The position numbers and the translations under genes were made by a program. DNA of 64,000 nt from Streptomyces corallincola (GTDB taxonomy: Bacteria > Actinomycetota > Actinomycetes > Streptomycetales > Streptomycetaceae): the NCBI RefSeq assembly GCF_019104725.1, contig NZ_JAHRXF010000034.1, positions 1-64,000 of the forward strand. The letters run 5' to 3'. The notes beneath the pieces were generated by a model that was not told the origin of the DNA, ran no database searches, and saw nothing but the letters and a program-made list of their open reading frames with translations. Positions 18,103 to 26,714 of this stretch are shown one piece after another (the stretch's first letter is position 1; each line of letters opens with the position of its first letter).

Positions 18103-18657
18103 TCACGCCTCCTTGAACGGGAAGCCGAGGTGACGAAGGAGCGCGCGGCCCTCAGCGTCGTTGGTCGCCGTGGTGACCACGGTGATGTCCATACCCCGGA
18201 CGCGGTCGATCTTGTCCTGGTCGATCTCGTGGAACATGACCTGCTCCGTGAGACCGAAGGTGTAGTTGCCACGGCCGTCGAACTGCTTGGGGGACAGGCC
18301 GCGGAAGTCGCGGATGCGCGGGAGCGCCAGCGACAGGGTGCGGTCCAGGAACTCCCACATGCGGTCGCCACGGAGCGTGACGTGGGCACCGATCGGCTGA
18401 CCCTCGCGCAGCTTGAACTGCGCGATGGACTTGCGGGCCTTGGTGACGGCCGGCTTCTGACCGGTGATGGTGGTCAGGTCGCGGATCGCGCCCTCGATGA
18501 GCTTCGAGTCACGGGCGGCGTCGCCGACACCCATGTTGACCACGATCTTGACGAGGCCGGGGATCTGCATGACGTTCTCGTACTTGAACTCGTCACGCAG
18601 CTTGCCCGCGATGTCCTCGCGGTACTTCTGCTTCAGACGCGGAGTGGTGGTAGCCAT
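18103..18657 (-). CDS. rplE: 50S ribosomal protein L5 (uL5)
   Basis: 5S rRNA-binding protein contacting S13. 184 residues, with the RKSIAQFKLREGQPIGAHVT segment and GLSPKQFDGRGNYTFGL. Its ATG shares a base with the rplX stop (TGATG). Confidence 0.98.
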   Translation of the reverse strand: MATTTPRLKQKYREDIAGKLRDEFKYENVMQIPGLVKIVVNMGVGDAARDSKLIEGAIRDLTTITGQKPAVTKARKSIAQFKLREGQPIGAHVTLRGDRMWEFLDRTLSLALPRIRDFRGLSPKQFDGRGNYTFGLTEQVMFHEIDQDKIDRVRGMDITVVTTATNDAEGRALLRHLGFPFKEA

Positions 18658-18980
18658 CAGATGTCCTCACCCGTCCGCTTGGCAACGCGGATCTTGTTGC
18701 CCTCGTCGTCGAAGCGGTAACCGACACGCGTGACGACCTTGTTGCCGTCCTTCTCCACGACCAGCTGAACGTTGGACACGTGGATCGGGGCCTCGGTGGT
18801 CACGATGCCGCCGGCCTGGGAACCGCTGGCGGTGGGGCCGGCCTTGGTGTGCTTCTTGACCCGGTTGACACCCTCGACCAGGACGCGGTCCTCGCGCGGG
18901 AAAGCGGCAATGACCTTGCCCTGCTTGCCCTTGTCCTTGCCGGTGATGACCTGGACCAGGTCGCCCTTCTTGATCTTCAT
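18657..18980 (-). CDS. rplX: 50S ribosomal protein L24 (uL24)
   Basis: Assembly initiator with an N-terminal KOW motif (MKIKKGDLVQVITGKDKGKQ). 107 residues; sits 2 bp behind rplN and is coupled to rplE by a TGATG overlap. Confidence 0.98.
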   Translation of the reverse strand: MKIKKGDLVQVITGKDKGKQGKVIAAFPREDRVLVEGVNRVKKHTKAGPTASGSQAGGIVTTEAPIHVSNVQLVVEKDGNKVVTRVGYRFDDEGNKIRVAKRTGEDI

Positions 18981-18982
18981 GC

Positions 18983-19351
18983 TTACAGCACCTCCGGCGC
19001 GAGCGAGATGATCTTCATGAACTTCTTCTCGCGCAGCTCACGGCCGACCGGGCCGAAGATACGGGTGCCGCGAGGGTCGCCGTCGTTCTTCAGAATGACG
19101 GCGGCGTTCTCGTCGAAGCGGATGTACGAGCCGTCCGGACGGCGGCGCTCCTTGACGGTGCGAACGATGACGGCCTTGATGACGTCACCCTTCTTCACGT
19201 TGCCGCCGGGGATCGCGTCCTTGACGGTGGCGACGATGACGTCACCGATGCCCGCGTAGCGGCGACCGGAGCCACCGAGCACACGGATGCAAAGGATCTC
19301 CTTCGCACCAGTGTTGTCGGCGACGCGCAGTCGCGACTCCTGCTGGATCAC
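18983..19351 (-). CDS. rplN: 50S ribosomal protein L14 (uL14)
   Basis: 122 residues, MIQQESRLRVADNTGAKEIL, with CIRVLGGSGRRYAGIGD and a C-terminal LREKKFMKIISLAPEVL. First gene of the spc cluster; two strong hairpins in the 105-bp gap before it separate it from rpsQ. Confidence 0.98.
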   Translation of the reverse strand: MIQQESRLRVADNTGAKEILCIRVLGGSGRRYAGIGDVIVATVKDAIPGGNVKKGDVIKAVIVRTVKERRRPDGSYIRFDENAAVILKNDGDPRGTRIFGPVGRELREKKFMKIISLAPEVL

Positions 19352-19379
19352 GTCTATCTCCTGATTGTCTGCCGGTTCC

Positions 19380-19411
19380 CGGCCGGGGTGCCTGTGACGG
19401 CACCCCGGCCG
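19380..19411 (-). terminator. hairpin between rpsQ and rplN (distal)
   Basis: Perfect 13-bp stem (19380-19392 with 19399-19411), 6-nt loop. Lies after a second hairpin and before rplN; likely terminator or attenuator at the S10/spc boundary. Confidence 0.65.
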
Positions 19412-19426
19412 AGCCTGGCGGAACTG

Positions 19427-19452
19427 TCCTGCGGGGCAACTGCCCCGCAGGA
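19427..19452 (-). terminator. hairpin directly after rpsQ
   Basis: A near-complete palindrome, 19427-19438 against 19441-19452 (12 bp, minimal loop), begins 5 bp after the rpsQ stop. Probable end of the S10 operon. Confidence 0.65.
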
Positions 19453-19456
19453 ATTA

Positions 19457-19738
19457 CTACTTGGCCTTCTCGAGGATCTCGACGACACGCCAGTGCTTCG
19501 AGGCGGACAGCTTCCGCGTCTCCATCAGGAGGACGCGGTCACCGATGCCGGCGGCGTTCTGCTCGTCGTGGGCCTTGAGCTTGTTGGTACGGCGCAGGAC
19601 CTTGCCGTAGAGCGCGTGCTTCACGCGGTCCTCGACGGCGACGACGACGGTCTTGTCCATCTTGTCGCTGACGACCAGACCCTCACGGGTCTTGCGGGCG
19701 TTGCGCTCGTTCTGCTCAGTCACGTTCTTCTCGCTCAT
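19457..19738 (-). CDS. rpsQ: 30S ribosomal protein S17 (uS17)
   Basis: 93 residues with a short charged head (MSEKNVTEQNERNARKTREG) then the OB-fold core (VVSDKMDKTVVVAVEDRVKH). ATG overlaps the rpmC stop by one base. Last gene before the S10/spc boundary hairpins. Confidence 0.98.
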   Translation of the reverse strand: MSEKNVTEQNERNARKTREGLVVSDKMDKTVVVAVEDRVKHALYGKVLRRTNKLKAHDEQNAAGIGDRVLLMETRKLSASKHWRVVEILEKAK

Positions 19739-19962
19739 CAGGCGTTCTCCACCGTCTCGATGCCCAGCTCACGCTCGCGCATCAGGGTGTAGATCCGCGC
19801 GATGTCCTTGCGGACCGCCTTCAGACGGCCGTGGTTCTCGAGCTGACCCGTGGCCGCCTGGAAGCGGAGGTTGAACAGCTCTTCCTTGGCCTCGCGGAGC
19901 TTGCCAAGAAGCTCCTCGTTGCCCAGCTCGCGCAGCTCGGACGCCTTGGTACCGGCCGACAT
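19738..19962 (-). CDS. rpmC: 50S ribosomal protein L29 (uL29)
   Basis: 74 residues from ATG at 19962 (MSAGTKASELRELGNEELLG), overlapping the rplP stop as TGATG; an adjacent GTG one codon earlier is possible but unneeded. Core FNLRFQAATGQLENHGRLK is diagnostic. Confidence 0.97.
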   Translation of the reverse strand: MSAGTKASELRELGNEELLGKLREAKEELFNLRFQAATGQLENHGRLKAVRKDIARIYTLMRERELGIETVENA

Positions 19963-20381
19963 CACGCTTCACCTGCCTCGCGCTTGACGATCCGGCACTT
20001 CATCGGCAGCTTGTGGGCCGCACGAGTCAGCGCCTCACGGGCGATCTTCTCGTTGGGGTACGACAGCTCGAACATGACGCGTCCGGGCTTGACGTTGGCG
20101 ATCCACCACTCCGTGGAGCCCTTACCGGAACCCATGCGGGTCTCGGCGGGCTTCTTGGTGAGGGGACGGTCCGGGTAGATGTTGATCCAGACCTTGCCGC
20201 CACGCTTGATGTGGCGGGTCATCGCGATACGGGCCGCCTCGATCTGGCGGTTCGTCACGTAGGCCGGGGTCAGCGCCTGGATGCCGTACTCGCCGAACGC
20301 AACCTGCGTGCCACCCTTGGACATACCGCTGCGCTTCGGGTGGTGCTGCTTGCGGTGCTTGACCCTACGGGGGATCAGCAT
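19962..20381 (-). CDS. rplP: 50S ribosomal protein L16 (uL16)
   Basis: 139 residues; MLIPRRVKHRKQHHPKRSGM, FGEYGIQALTPAYVTNRQIE and the GSGKGSTEWWIANVKPGRVM region that reaches the peptidyl-transferase centre. 5 bp after rpsC. Confidence 0.98.
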   Translation of the reverse strand: MLIPRRVKHRKQHHPKRSGMSKGGTQVAFGEYGIQALTPAYVTNRQIEAARIAMTRHIKRGGKVWINIYPDRPLTKKPAETRMGSGKGSTEWWIANVKPGRVMFELSYPNEKIAREALTRAAHKLPMKCRIVKREAGEA

Positions 20382-20386
20382 TTCGG

Positions 20387-21211
20387 TCAGGCCTCCGTTC
20401 CGGTGCTCTCGGCCGGAGCGGCGGCGGCGGGAGCCTCGGCCTTGGGGGCCTCGGAACCAGCAGCCTGCTGCGGCTTGCGACCGCGCCGCTCGCCACCGCG
20501 GCCACCACGGGCCGGGCGGTCGGCACCGCCGCGCGCCGGGCGGTTACCCGCACGGGCAGCGGCGTTCTCGGCGCGGACCTCGGCGATGTTCTTCACGTCG
20601 CCCTTGTAGATCCAGACCTTCACGCCGATGCGGCCGAAGGTCGTCTTGGCCTCGAAGAAGCCGTAGTCCACGTTCGCGCGGAGCGTGTGCAGGGGCACAC
20701 GGCCCTCGCGGTAGAACTCCGAGCGGGACATCTCGGCGCCGCCGAGGCGACCGCCGCACTGGATCTTGATGCCCTTGGCGCCGGCCTTCATCGACGACTG
20801 CATGCTCTTGCGCATGGCACGCCGGAAGGAGACGCGGGAGGAGAGCTGCTCGGCGACGGCCTGGGCCACCAGCTGAGCGTCCGTCTCGGGGTTCTTGACC
20901 TCGAGGATGTTCAGCTGGACCTGCTTGCCGGTCAGCTTCTCCAGGTCGCCGCGGATGCGGTCGGCCTCGGCGCCGCGGCGGCCGATGACGATGCCCGGAC
21001 GAGCGGTGTGGATGTCCACCCGCACGCGGTCACGGGTGCGCTCGATCTCCACCTTGGAGATACCGGCGCGCTCCATGCCGGACGTCATCATCCGACGGAT
21101 GGCGACGTCTTCCTTGACGTAGTCCTTGTACAGCTTGTCGGCGTACCAACGCGACTTGAAGTCGGTTGTGATACCGAGCCGGAACCCGTGCGGGTTTACC
21201 TTCTGGCCCAT
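20387..21211 (-). CDS. rpsC: 30S ribosomal protein S3 (uS3)
   Basis: mRNA-entry-site protein. 274 residues: KH domain around residues 40-110 (VIGRRGAEADRIRGDLEKLT), C-terminal S3 domain to about 210, then an Arg/Gly and Ala-rich tail of about 60 residues not found in E. coli S3 (233). ATG overlaps the rplV stop (TAATG). Confidence 0.98.
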   Translation of the reverse strand: MGQKVNPHGFRLGITTDFKSRWYADKLYKDYVKEDVAIRRMMTSGMERAGISKVEIERTRDRVRVDIHTARPGIVIGRRGAEADRIRGDLEKLTGKQVQLNILEVKNPETDAQLVAQAVAEQLSSRVSFRRAMRKSMQSSMKAGAKGIKIQCGGRLGGAEMSRSEFYREGRVPLHTLRANVDYGFFEAKTTFGRIGVKVWIYKGDVKNIAEVRAENAAARAGNRPARGGADRPARGGRGGERRGRKPQQAAGSEAPKAEAPAAAAPAESTGTEA

Positions 21212-21558
21212 TACCGGGTTCCTTCCTTGCTGCTGACGACCACGGTGATGTGGCTGGTCCGCTTGCGGATCCGGTAGGCACGGCCCTGGGCGCGCGGCCG
21301 GAACCGCTTCAGGGTCGGGCCCTCGTCAACGTAGGCCTCGGAAATGAAGAGGCTGTCGGCGTCGGAGTGGTCGTAGTTGTGCGCGGCGTTGGCGATGGCG
21401 CTGTCCAGCACCTTGCCCACCGGCACCGAGGCTGCCTGCGGAGCGAATCGCAGGACGGCCTGGGCCTCCGTGGCATCCATGCCACGGATGAGGTCCACCA
21501 CGCGGCGGGCCTTCATGGGCGTGACGCGGATGTACCGCGCCTGGGCCCTGGCTTCCAT
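21211..21558 (-). CDS. rplV: 50S ribosomal protein L22 (uL22)
   Basis: 115 residues; MEARAQARYIRVTPMKARRV, and the beta-hairpin that lines the exit tunnel near AQGRAYRIRKRTSHITVVV. Coupled to rpsC. Confidence 0.98.
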   Translation of the reverse strand: MEARAQARYIRVTPMKARRVVDLIRGMDATEAQAVLRFAPQAASVPVGKVLDSAIANAAHNYDHSDADSLFISEAYVDEGPTLKRFRPRAQGRAYRIRKRTSHITVVVSSKEGTR

Positions 21559-21601
21559 GGTTGTCCCTTCAGTTTCTTACGTGTCTGAATGCGATCCGCT
21601 G

Positions 21602-21883
21602 TTAGCGGCGCTTCGACTTCCGGTCGTCCTTGACGTGGCCCCGGAAGGTGCGCGTCGGCGAGAACTCGCCGAGCTTGTGGCCGACCATCGACTCGGTGAC
21701 GAACACCGGGATGTGGGTCTTGCCGTTGTGCACCGCGATCGTGTGACCGAGCATGGCCGGGACGATCATCGAGCGACGGGACCAGGTCTTGATGACGTTC
21801 TTGGTGCCGGCTTCGTTCTGCGTGTCCACCTTCTTGATCAGGTGGTCGTCTACGAAGGGCCCCTTCTTCAAGCTACGAGGCAT
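21602..21883 (-). CDS. rpsS: 30S ribosomal protein S19 (uS19)
   Basis: 93 residues, MPRSLKKGPFVDDHLIKKVD, with SMVGHKLGEFSPTRTFRGH near the end. 12 bp behind rplB. Confidence 0.98.
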   Translation of the reverse strand: MPRSLKKGPFVDDHLIKKVDTQNEAGTKNVIKTWSRRSMIVPAMLGHTIAVHNGKTHIPVFVTESMVGHKLGEFSPTRTFRGHVKDDRKSKRR

Positions 21884-21895
21884 CTCAACCCGTCC

Positions 21896-22732
21896 TTAGC
21901 GCTTCTTGTTCGTCTTGCGGCGGCGGACGATGTACTTGTTCGACGCCTTCTTGGGCGAACGAGTACGGCCTTCCTTCTTGCCCCACGGGGACACGGGGTG
22001 ACGACCACCGGAGGTCCGGCCCTCACCACCACCGTGCGGGTGGTCCACCGGGTTCATGACCACACCACGGACGGTCGGGCGAACGCCCAGCCACCGCTTG
22101 CGACCGGCCTTGCCCCAGTTGATGTTCGACTGCTCGGCGTTGCCGACCTCGCCGATGGTGGCGCGGCAGCGGACATCGACCAGGCGGATCTCACCGGACG
22201 GCATGCGGAGGTGGGCCATCGAGCCCTCCTTCGCGAGCAGCTGCACGGAGGTACCGGCGGAGCGGGCGAACTTGGCACCGCCACCGGGACGGAGCTCGAT
22301 CGCGTGGATCGTGGTACCGACCGGGATGTTGCGGAGCGCCAGGTTGTTGCCCGGCTTGATGTCGGCGCCCGGACCGTTCTCGACGCGGTCACCCTGCTGC
22401 AGGTTGCGCGGGGCGAGGATGTAGCGCTTCTCGCCGTCGGCGTAGTGCAGCAGCGCGATGCGCGCGGTGCGGTTCGGGTCGTACTCGATGTGCGCGACCT
22501 TCGCCGGCACGCCGTCCTTGTCGTGACGACGGAAGTCGATCACGCGGTAGGCGCGCTTGTGTCCGCCACCCTGGTGGCGAACGGTCACACGACCGGCGTT
22601 GTTACGGCCGCCCTTGCTGTGCAGGGGGCGGACCAGCGACTTCTCCGGCGTGGACCGCGTGACCTCGACGAAGTCGGCGACGCTGGCGCCACGACGGCCC
22701 GGCGTAGTCGGCTTGTACTTGCGGATTCCCAT
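21896..22732 (-). CDS. rplB: 50S ribosomal protein L2 (uL2)
   Basis: Needed for subunit association and peptidyl transfer. 278 residues, MGIRKYKPTTPGRRGASVAD; the conserved MNPVDHPHGGGEGRT loop near residue 225 contains the functionally important histidines. Confidence 0.98.
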   Translation of the reverse strand: MGIRKYKPTTPGRRGASVADFVEVTRSTPEKSLVRPLHSKGGRNNAGRVTVRHQGGGHKRAYRVIDFRRHDKDGVPAKVAHIEYDPNRTARIALLHYADGEKRYILAPRNLQQGDRVENGPGADIKPGNNLALRNIPVGTTIHAIELRPGGGAKFARSAGTSVQLLAKEGSMAHLRMPSGEIRLVDVRCRATIGEVGNAEQSNINWGKAGRKRWLGVRPTVRGVVMNPVDHPHGGGEGRTSGGRHPVSPWGKKEGRTRSPKKASNKYIVRRRKTNKKR

Positions 22733-22770
22733 TTCTCAGTCCTCGTCCGATATCGGACGATCCGACCCGC

Positions 22771-23190
22771 TTACGCGGCCGGACCGCCGAAGATGTCGAT
22801 ACGGTCGCCCTCGGCGAGGGTCACGATCGCGCGCTTGGTCGCCGCGCGCTGGCCGAAGCCGGTGCGGGTGCGCTTGCGCTTGCCGGCGCGGTTGATCGTG
22901 TTGACCCCGGTGACCTTGACCGAGAAGACCGACTGGACGGCCTGCTTGATCTGGGTCTTGTTGGCGTTCGGAGCGACGATGAACGTGTACTTGTTCTCGT
23001 CCAGGAGGGCGTAGCTCTTCTCCGAGACGACCGGCTTCAGCAGCACGTCACGGAGGTCCGTGAACGACTTGCTGAGCGGGGTCTCGACAGTGTTCTTGCC
23101 CTCGGTGGCGTGGCGCTTCGCCTTGGCGACGCGCGCGGCCTTGGCGGCCTTGGCCGCCTTCGAGGCGATGCTCGGGTGACGCGTGGCCAT
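22771..23190 (-). CDS. rplW: 50S ribosomal protein L23 (uL23)
   Basis: Exit-tunnel rim protein and docking site for SRP and trigger factor. 139 residues: an Ala/Lys-rich N-terminal extension of about 35, then the L23 core (DVLLKPVVSEKSYALLDENK). ATG overlaps the rplD stop. Confidence 0.97.
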   Translation of the reverse strand: MATRHPSIASKAAKAAKAARVAKAKRHATEGKNTVETPLSKSFTDLRDVLLKPVVSEKSYALLDENKYTFIVAPNANKTQIKQAVQSVFSVKVTGVNTINRAGKRKRTRTGFGQRAATKRAIVTLAEGDRIDIFGGPAA

Positions 23191-23846
23191 CAGGCTTCGC
23201 TCCCTTCGGTGTCAACGGCCTTGGGGCCAGACACGAAGGACTCGAGTGCGGCCTGGGTGAAGACCACGTCGTCCGAGACGATCACGTCGTACGTGTTCAG
23301 CTGGCCCGGCTCCAGGATGTGGACCTGGGGCAGGTTGCGGGCGGACAGCCACGCGGCCTCGTCGGCGCGCTCGACGACCAGGAGCAGGTTCTTGCGCTCC
23401 GAGATCTTGCCGAACAGGCTCTTCGCGGCCTTCGTGGAGGGGGTCTCGCCCGCGATCACGCCGGAGACGACGTGGATGCGGTTGGCGCGGGCCCGGTCGG
23501 TGAGGGCGTGCCGCAGGGCGGCGGCCTTCATCTTCTTCGGGGTGCGCTGCGAGTAGTCGCGCGGCACGGGACCGTGCACGACGCCACCACCGGCGAACTG
23601 CGGCGCGCGGGTCGAGCCCTGACGGGCGCGGCCTGTGCCCTTCTGGCGGTACGGCTTCTTGCCACCGCCGCGGACCTCGCCACGAGTCTTGGTCTTGTGC
23701 GTGCCCTGACGGGCAGCCGCGTTCTGCGCGACGACGACCTGGTGGATCAGCGGGATGCTGATCTTCTCCACGCCGAAGATCTCCGCGGGGAGCTCGACGC
23801 TACCGGTCTTCTCGCCGGCAGGCGAAAGGATGTCAACAGTGCTCAT
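23190..23846 (-). CDS. rplD: 50S ribosomal protein L4 (uL4)
   Basis: 218 residues from ATG at 23846 (MSTVDILSPAGEKTGSVELP). The frame is open 34 codons upstream, but that stretch overlaps the end of rplC and lacks homology. Contains the exit-tunnel loop GGGKKPYRQKGTGRARQGS. In other bacteria L4 autoregulates the S10 operon. Confidence 0.97.
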   Translation of the reverse strand: MSTVDILSPAGEKTGSVELPAEIFGVEKISIPLIHQVVVAQNAAARQGTHKTKTRGEVRGGGKKPYRQKGTGRARQGSTRAPQFAGGGVVHGPVPRDYSQRTPKKMKAAALRHALTDRARANRIHVVSGVIAGETPSTKAAKSLFGKISERKNLLLVVERADEAAWLSARNLPQVHILEPGQLNTYDVIVSDDVVFTQAALESFVSGPKAVDTEGSEA

Positions 23847-23853
23847 CGGTACC

Positions 23854-24498
23854 TCAGGCCCCCTTGGCCGCGGTGCGGACCAGGACGAGGCCGCCGTTCG
23901 GACCGGGAACCGCGCCCTTGATGAGCAGCAGACCCTTCTCCGCGTCAACGGCGTGGACGGTCAGGTTCTGGGTGGTGACCCGCTCGTTGCCCATGCGACC
24001 CGCCATGCGGAGGCCCTTGAACACGCGGCCCGGAGTGGCACAGCCACCGATGGAACCGGGGGAGCGGTGCTTGCGCTGGGTGCCGTGACCGGCGCCGAGG
24101 CCCTTGAAGTTGTGACGCTTCATGACACCGGCGAAGCCCTTGCCCTTGCTCTTGCCGGTCACATCGACCTTCACGCCGGACTCGAACACCTCGGCGGTGA
24201 TCTCCTGTCCCAGCGTGTACTCGGAGGCGTCCGACGTGCGGAGCTCGACGAGGTGACGGCGCGGCGTGACGTCGGCCTTGGCGAAGTGGCCCTTGAGGGG
24301 CTTGTTCACCTTGCGCGGGTCGATCTCGCCGAAGGCGATCTGGACCGACTCGTAGCCGTCCACGTCGTTCGTACGGACCTGGGTGACGACGTTGGGGCCG
24401 GCCTTGACGACGGTGACCGGGACGACACGGTTGTTCTCGTCCCACACCTGCGTCATGCCGAGCTTCTCGCCCAGGATGCCCTTGATCTGCTTGGTCAT
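23854..24498 (-). CDS. rplC: 50S ribosomal protein L3 (uL3)
   Basis: Assembly initiator near the peptidyl-transferase centre. 214 residues, MTKQIKGILGEKLGMTQVWD; the extension AGHGTQRKHRSPGSIGGCAT is the conserved central loop. Confidence 0.98.
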   Translation of the reverse strand: MTKQIKGILGEKLGMTQVWDENNRVVPVTVVKAGPNVVTQVRTNDVDGYESVQIAFGEIDPRKVNKPLKGHFAKADVTPRRHLVELRTSDASEYTLGQEITAEVFESGVKVDVTGKSKGKGFAGVMKRHNFKGLGAGHGTQRKHRSPGSIGGCATPGRVFKGLRMAGRMGNERVTTQNLTVHAVDAEKGLLLIKGAVPGPNGGLVLVRTAAKGA

Positions 24499-24515
24499 CT
24501 TCAGCTCACCGGCCC

Positions 24516-24824
24516 TCAGAGCTTGATCTCGATATCGACACCGGCCGGGAGGTCGAGTCGCATCAGAGAGTCAACGGTCTTGGGCGTCGGGTCGAGGATG
24601 TCGATCAGGCGCTTGTGCGTGCGCATCTCGAAGTGCTCGCGCGAGTCCTTGTACTTGTGCGGCGACTTGATGACGCAGTACACGTTCTTCTCAGTGGGCA
24701 GCGGCACCGGGCCCGCGACCGACGCACCAGTGCGGGTCACCGTCTCGACGATCTTCTTCGCCGAGGAGTCGATGACCTCGTGGTCGTAGGCCTTGAGCCG
24801 AATGCGGATCTTCTGTCCCGCCAT
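24516..24824 (-). CDS. rpsJ: 30S ribosomal protein S10 (uS10, NusE)
   Basis: Ribosomal head protein and antitermination partner of NusB/NusG. 102 residues from ATG at 24824 (MAGQKIRIRLKAYDHEVIDS) to LPAGVDIEIKL. The frame stays open for about 100 codons upstream, but this is leader sequence. A GGAG ribosome-binding site precedes the ATG. First gene of the S10 operon. Confidence 0.98.
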   Translation of the reverse strand: MAGQKIRIRLKAYDHEVIDSSAKKIVETVTRTGASVAGPVPLPTEKNVYCVIKSPHKYKDSREHFEMRTHKRLIDILDPTPKTVDSLMRLDLPAGVDIEIKL

Positions 24825-24884
24825 GGCTACTCCGTAGTCCTGTCTCTTCTTACGCTCTGGAACCCGGCGTTCCGTCAGCACCGC

Positions 24885-24912
24885 TCTCCGACCCACGCGG
24901 TCGGGCGTGTCG
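24885..24912 (-). promoter_or_regulatory. leader element shared with rpsL (copy 1, rpsJ)
   Basis: A 28-nt block identical at 27 of 28 positions to 33664-33691. In the transcript it can fold CCGACC-GCGTG-GGTCGG (24888-24904). It ends 60 nt before the rpsJ start codon. No known riboswitch or ribosomal leader is recognised. Confidence 0.6.
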
Positions 24913-25208
24913 CGCTCTCGCTGACGTGGATGCCCCTTGTTCGGACATCCCAGCGGGAATGCACACGGCCCTACCGGAACCGCAGACCGGGGGCGGAAGG
25001 CCCACCGGGCGCCTGGCCGGCGCTGCACCGCGCTTCCCGGAAGATTCCCGTACGTCCGCCTCAGCGCTGCCACGAAGGCAGTTGGGGCGACGAGTACTGT
25101 GGGACTCGCTTCCGGTCCTCCCGGCGGGAGGCGCACAGCATCAACACTCGACCGAGCAACTCGGACAGTCTGCCATATGGGGCACCCCGTCCGCCAATCG
25201 AGCCGATG

Positions 25209-25236
25209 AGATTACCCCGAAGGTGACACAGGTCAA
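25209..25236 (-). promoter_or_regulatory. S10-operon promoter
   Basis: On the minus strand, -35 TTGACC (25231-25236), a 16-bp spacer, then -10 TAATCT (25209-25214). A good match to the primary HrdB/sigma-70-type consensus, about 385 bp before rpsJ. Confidence 0.65.
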
Positions 25237-25488
25237 ACCGAGGCGGGTCCGCGAGGGGGTTGCAGGCGCCGAGGCCGCCCTGCGCCAGGCCGTTGAACCC
25301 GCCGAGCGCGCCTCACCGGGGTCCGCCTGCCGGGCGCCGCTTGCGCGCCCGGCGGTGCCATAGGAGACCACGCCCTGGTCCGATGCCCGCCATGAAGCCC
25401 TCCCCCGTCAACCGGCGTTCCCCGTAAGCCCGTCACCGCATCCGCGCGCCGTCGGCGCTTGCGTGCGGCGCGTGGAAGACGACATCCG

Positions 25489-26124
25489 CTAGGGCAGCGG
25501 ACCGCCGTAGGGCGAGGAGCCCCACGGGGGCGGGGACGCCCATCCGGCAGCGAGGCGCCGACGATGGCGGCTACGGCGCACCGCGGTGACGACGACGATG
25601 GTCACGGCACCGACGACCGCGGCGAGGAGGCAGCCGACAGCGACGGCGATCCGGCCGATCGTGGCTCCCACGTGTGGCGGGTCCCCCAACGCGAACACGG
25701 CCGACCGCTCCGAGGTGCAGGTGAGCGCGTAGTCGCCGGTGGCTCCTGGCCGCACCTCGAAGACGCGCTCCCAGGTCCGGGACGACGAGGTGACACGGAA
25801 ACTGCTGTCCGGCTGGGTCATCGAGCCGGACCACGGCTCCGGGATCGAACACCGGATGTCGCCCTGTCCGGCCTGGGAGACGTAGATCGCCTTCGTCTCT
25901 CCCCGCACGAGATGGAACGTCCGCACCTCACCACCGGCGAAACTCCTGCTGGTGTCCACCGAGTTCACCGAGTCCCGTACGGTCGCCACGATGAGCGCGA
26001 CCCCGATCCCGCCCAGCACGAGCGCTGTCAGCGCGGCCACGAGATACCAGAACCGCCGGGGCCGCAGATCCTTCCCCGCGACACCCGGACTCGGTCCCCA
26101 CACGTTCGGATTCTGTATCGCCAC
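25489..26124 (-). CDS. hypothetical membrane protein, two transmembrane segments
   Basis: No family recognised. Read from GTG at 26124 (211 residues, VAIQNPNVWGPSPGV...); GTG at 26151 would add nine residues. The layout is a short cytoplasmic head, RPRR, a first hydrophobic segment (about 27-50, WYLVAALTALVLGGIGVALI), an outer domain of about 110 residues with two cysteines (IRCSIPEP, LTCTSE), a second hydrophobic segment (IAVAVGCLLAAVVGAVTIVV), then a basic and Pro/Gly tail. A TACGAT -10-like hexamer lies 8 bp before 26124 and there is no Shine-Dalgarno sequence, so a leaderless message is possible. Last of the four genes between tuf and rpsJ. Confidence 0.7.
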   Translation of the reverse strand: MAIQNPNVWGPSPGVAGKDLRPRRFWYLVAALTALVLGGIGVALIVATVRDSVNSVDTSRSFAGGEVRTFHLVRGETKAIYVSQAGQGDIRCSIPEPWSGSMTQPDSSFRVTSSSRTWERVFEVRPGATGDYALTCTSERSAVFALGDPPHVGATIGRIAVAVGCLLAAVVGAVTIVVVTAVRRSRHRRRLAAGWASPPPWGSSPYGGPLP

Positions 26125-26189
26125 GGTCGCGCATCGTACGTCACGCTCCACGGCACAGAAACACGAAGCCCGCCGACCGCCCTACACCT

Positions 26190-26714
26190 TCACCGGCACC
26201 CCAGTGTCCTGACCGTCGCCGGAAAATAGGCCCGCATGAACTTCTCGATGTCGGCACGATGGGATTCATCGGCCGGTTTGATACCGGGCAGTTGAAGGGT
26301 GAGGGTGAAGTAGTTCCCGCTTTTCGTCCGGCAGGGCGTCTGGGAAATCGCTCCATCGTTCCCGAGAAGCGATGCGGTGCCGAGGTCGATCTTTCGGGGA
26401 CGGCTGATACCGGAGACCGTGCCCGTACCCGTGGCCAGGTAGGTCAGGTCGGTCGCCACCGGCCGCCAGGAGAACCTGAGACTCAGCACGGTGTGCTGTC
26501 CCGCAGAGACCAGGCAGGGGGCGGAGACCGCCGACTCCCGGTCCACTCGGCTGCTTTCGTGCCAGTCCTCGGCCGTCGGGACGAGTTCACGGGTGAGTGC
26601 GGGGTCCACGCGGGTCCCGCAGATGACATCCGGCGCCGCATCCTGTGCGGGTCCGGCGCAGGCCGTGAGGAGGAGGGCGAGGCCCAGCCACAGGGCAGTC
26701 GGGCGCATGTTCAC
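26190..26714 (-). CDS. putative lipoprotein, unknown function
   Basis: 174 residues with a signal peptide and lipobox (LWLGLALLLTAC, Cys about residue 19), so probably anchored to the outer face of the membrane. The mature part has three more cysteines (ICGTR, APCLV, TPCRT) plus GCR at the very end, enough for two disulfides. GTG at 26714 overlaps the stop of the upstream gene as GTGA, indicating translational coupling; ATG two codons later is an alternative. No family recognised. Confidence 0.78.
   Translation of the reverse strand: MNMRPTALWLGLALLLTACAGPAQDAAPDVICGTRVDPALTRELVPTAEDWHESSRVDRESAVSAPCLVSAGQHTVLSLRFSWRPVATDLTYLATGTGTVSGISRPRKIDLGTASLLGNDGAISQTPCRTKSGNYFTLTLQLPGIKPADESHRADIEKFMRAYFPATVRTLGCR

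Larger units (their letters stand above)
24825..25488 (-). other. S10-operon leader and promoter region, no gene
   Basis: 664 bp without a supportable gene. On the minus strand it holds a promoter (25209-25236), a leader of roughly 375 nt and the 28-nt element shared with the rpsL leader (24885-24912). Open frames on either strand here are GC-driven and lack start signals. The stretch 25237-25488 is the 3' flank of the gene at 25489-26124 region boundary and shows no clear terminator. Confidence 0.6.

Noticed and set aside
24825..25136. N-terminal extension of rpsJ by about 100 codons
   Set aside because: The frame is open but includes the leader element and lacks homology; S10 is 102 residues in the family.
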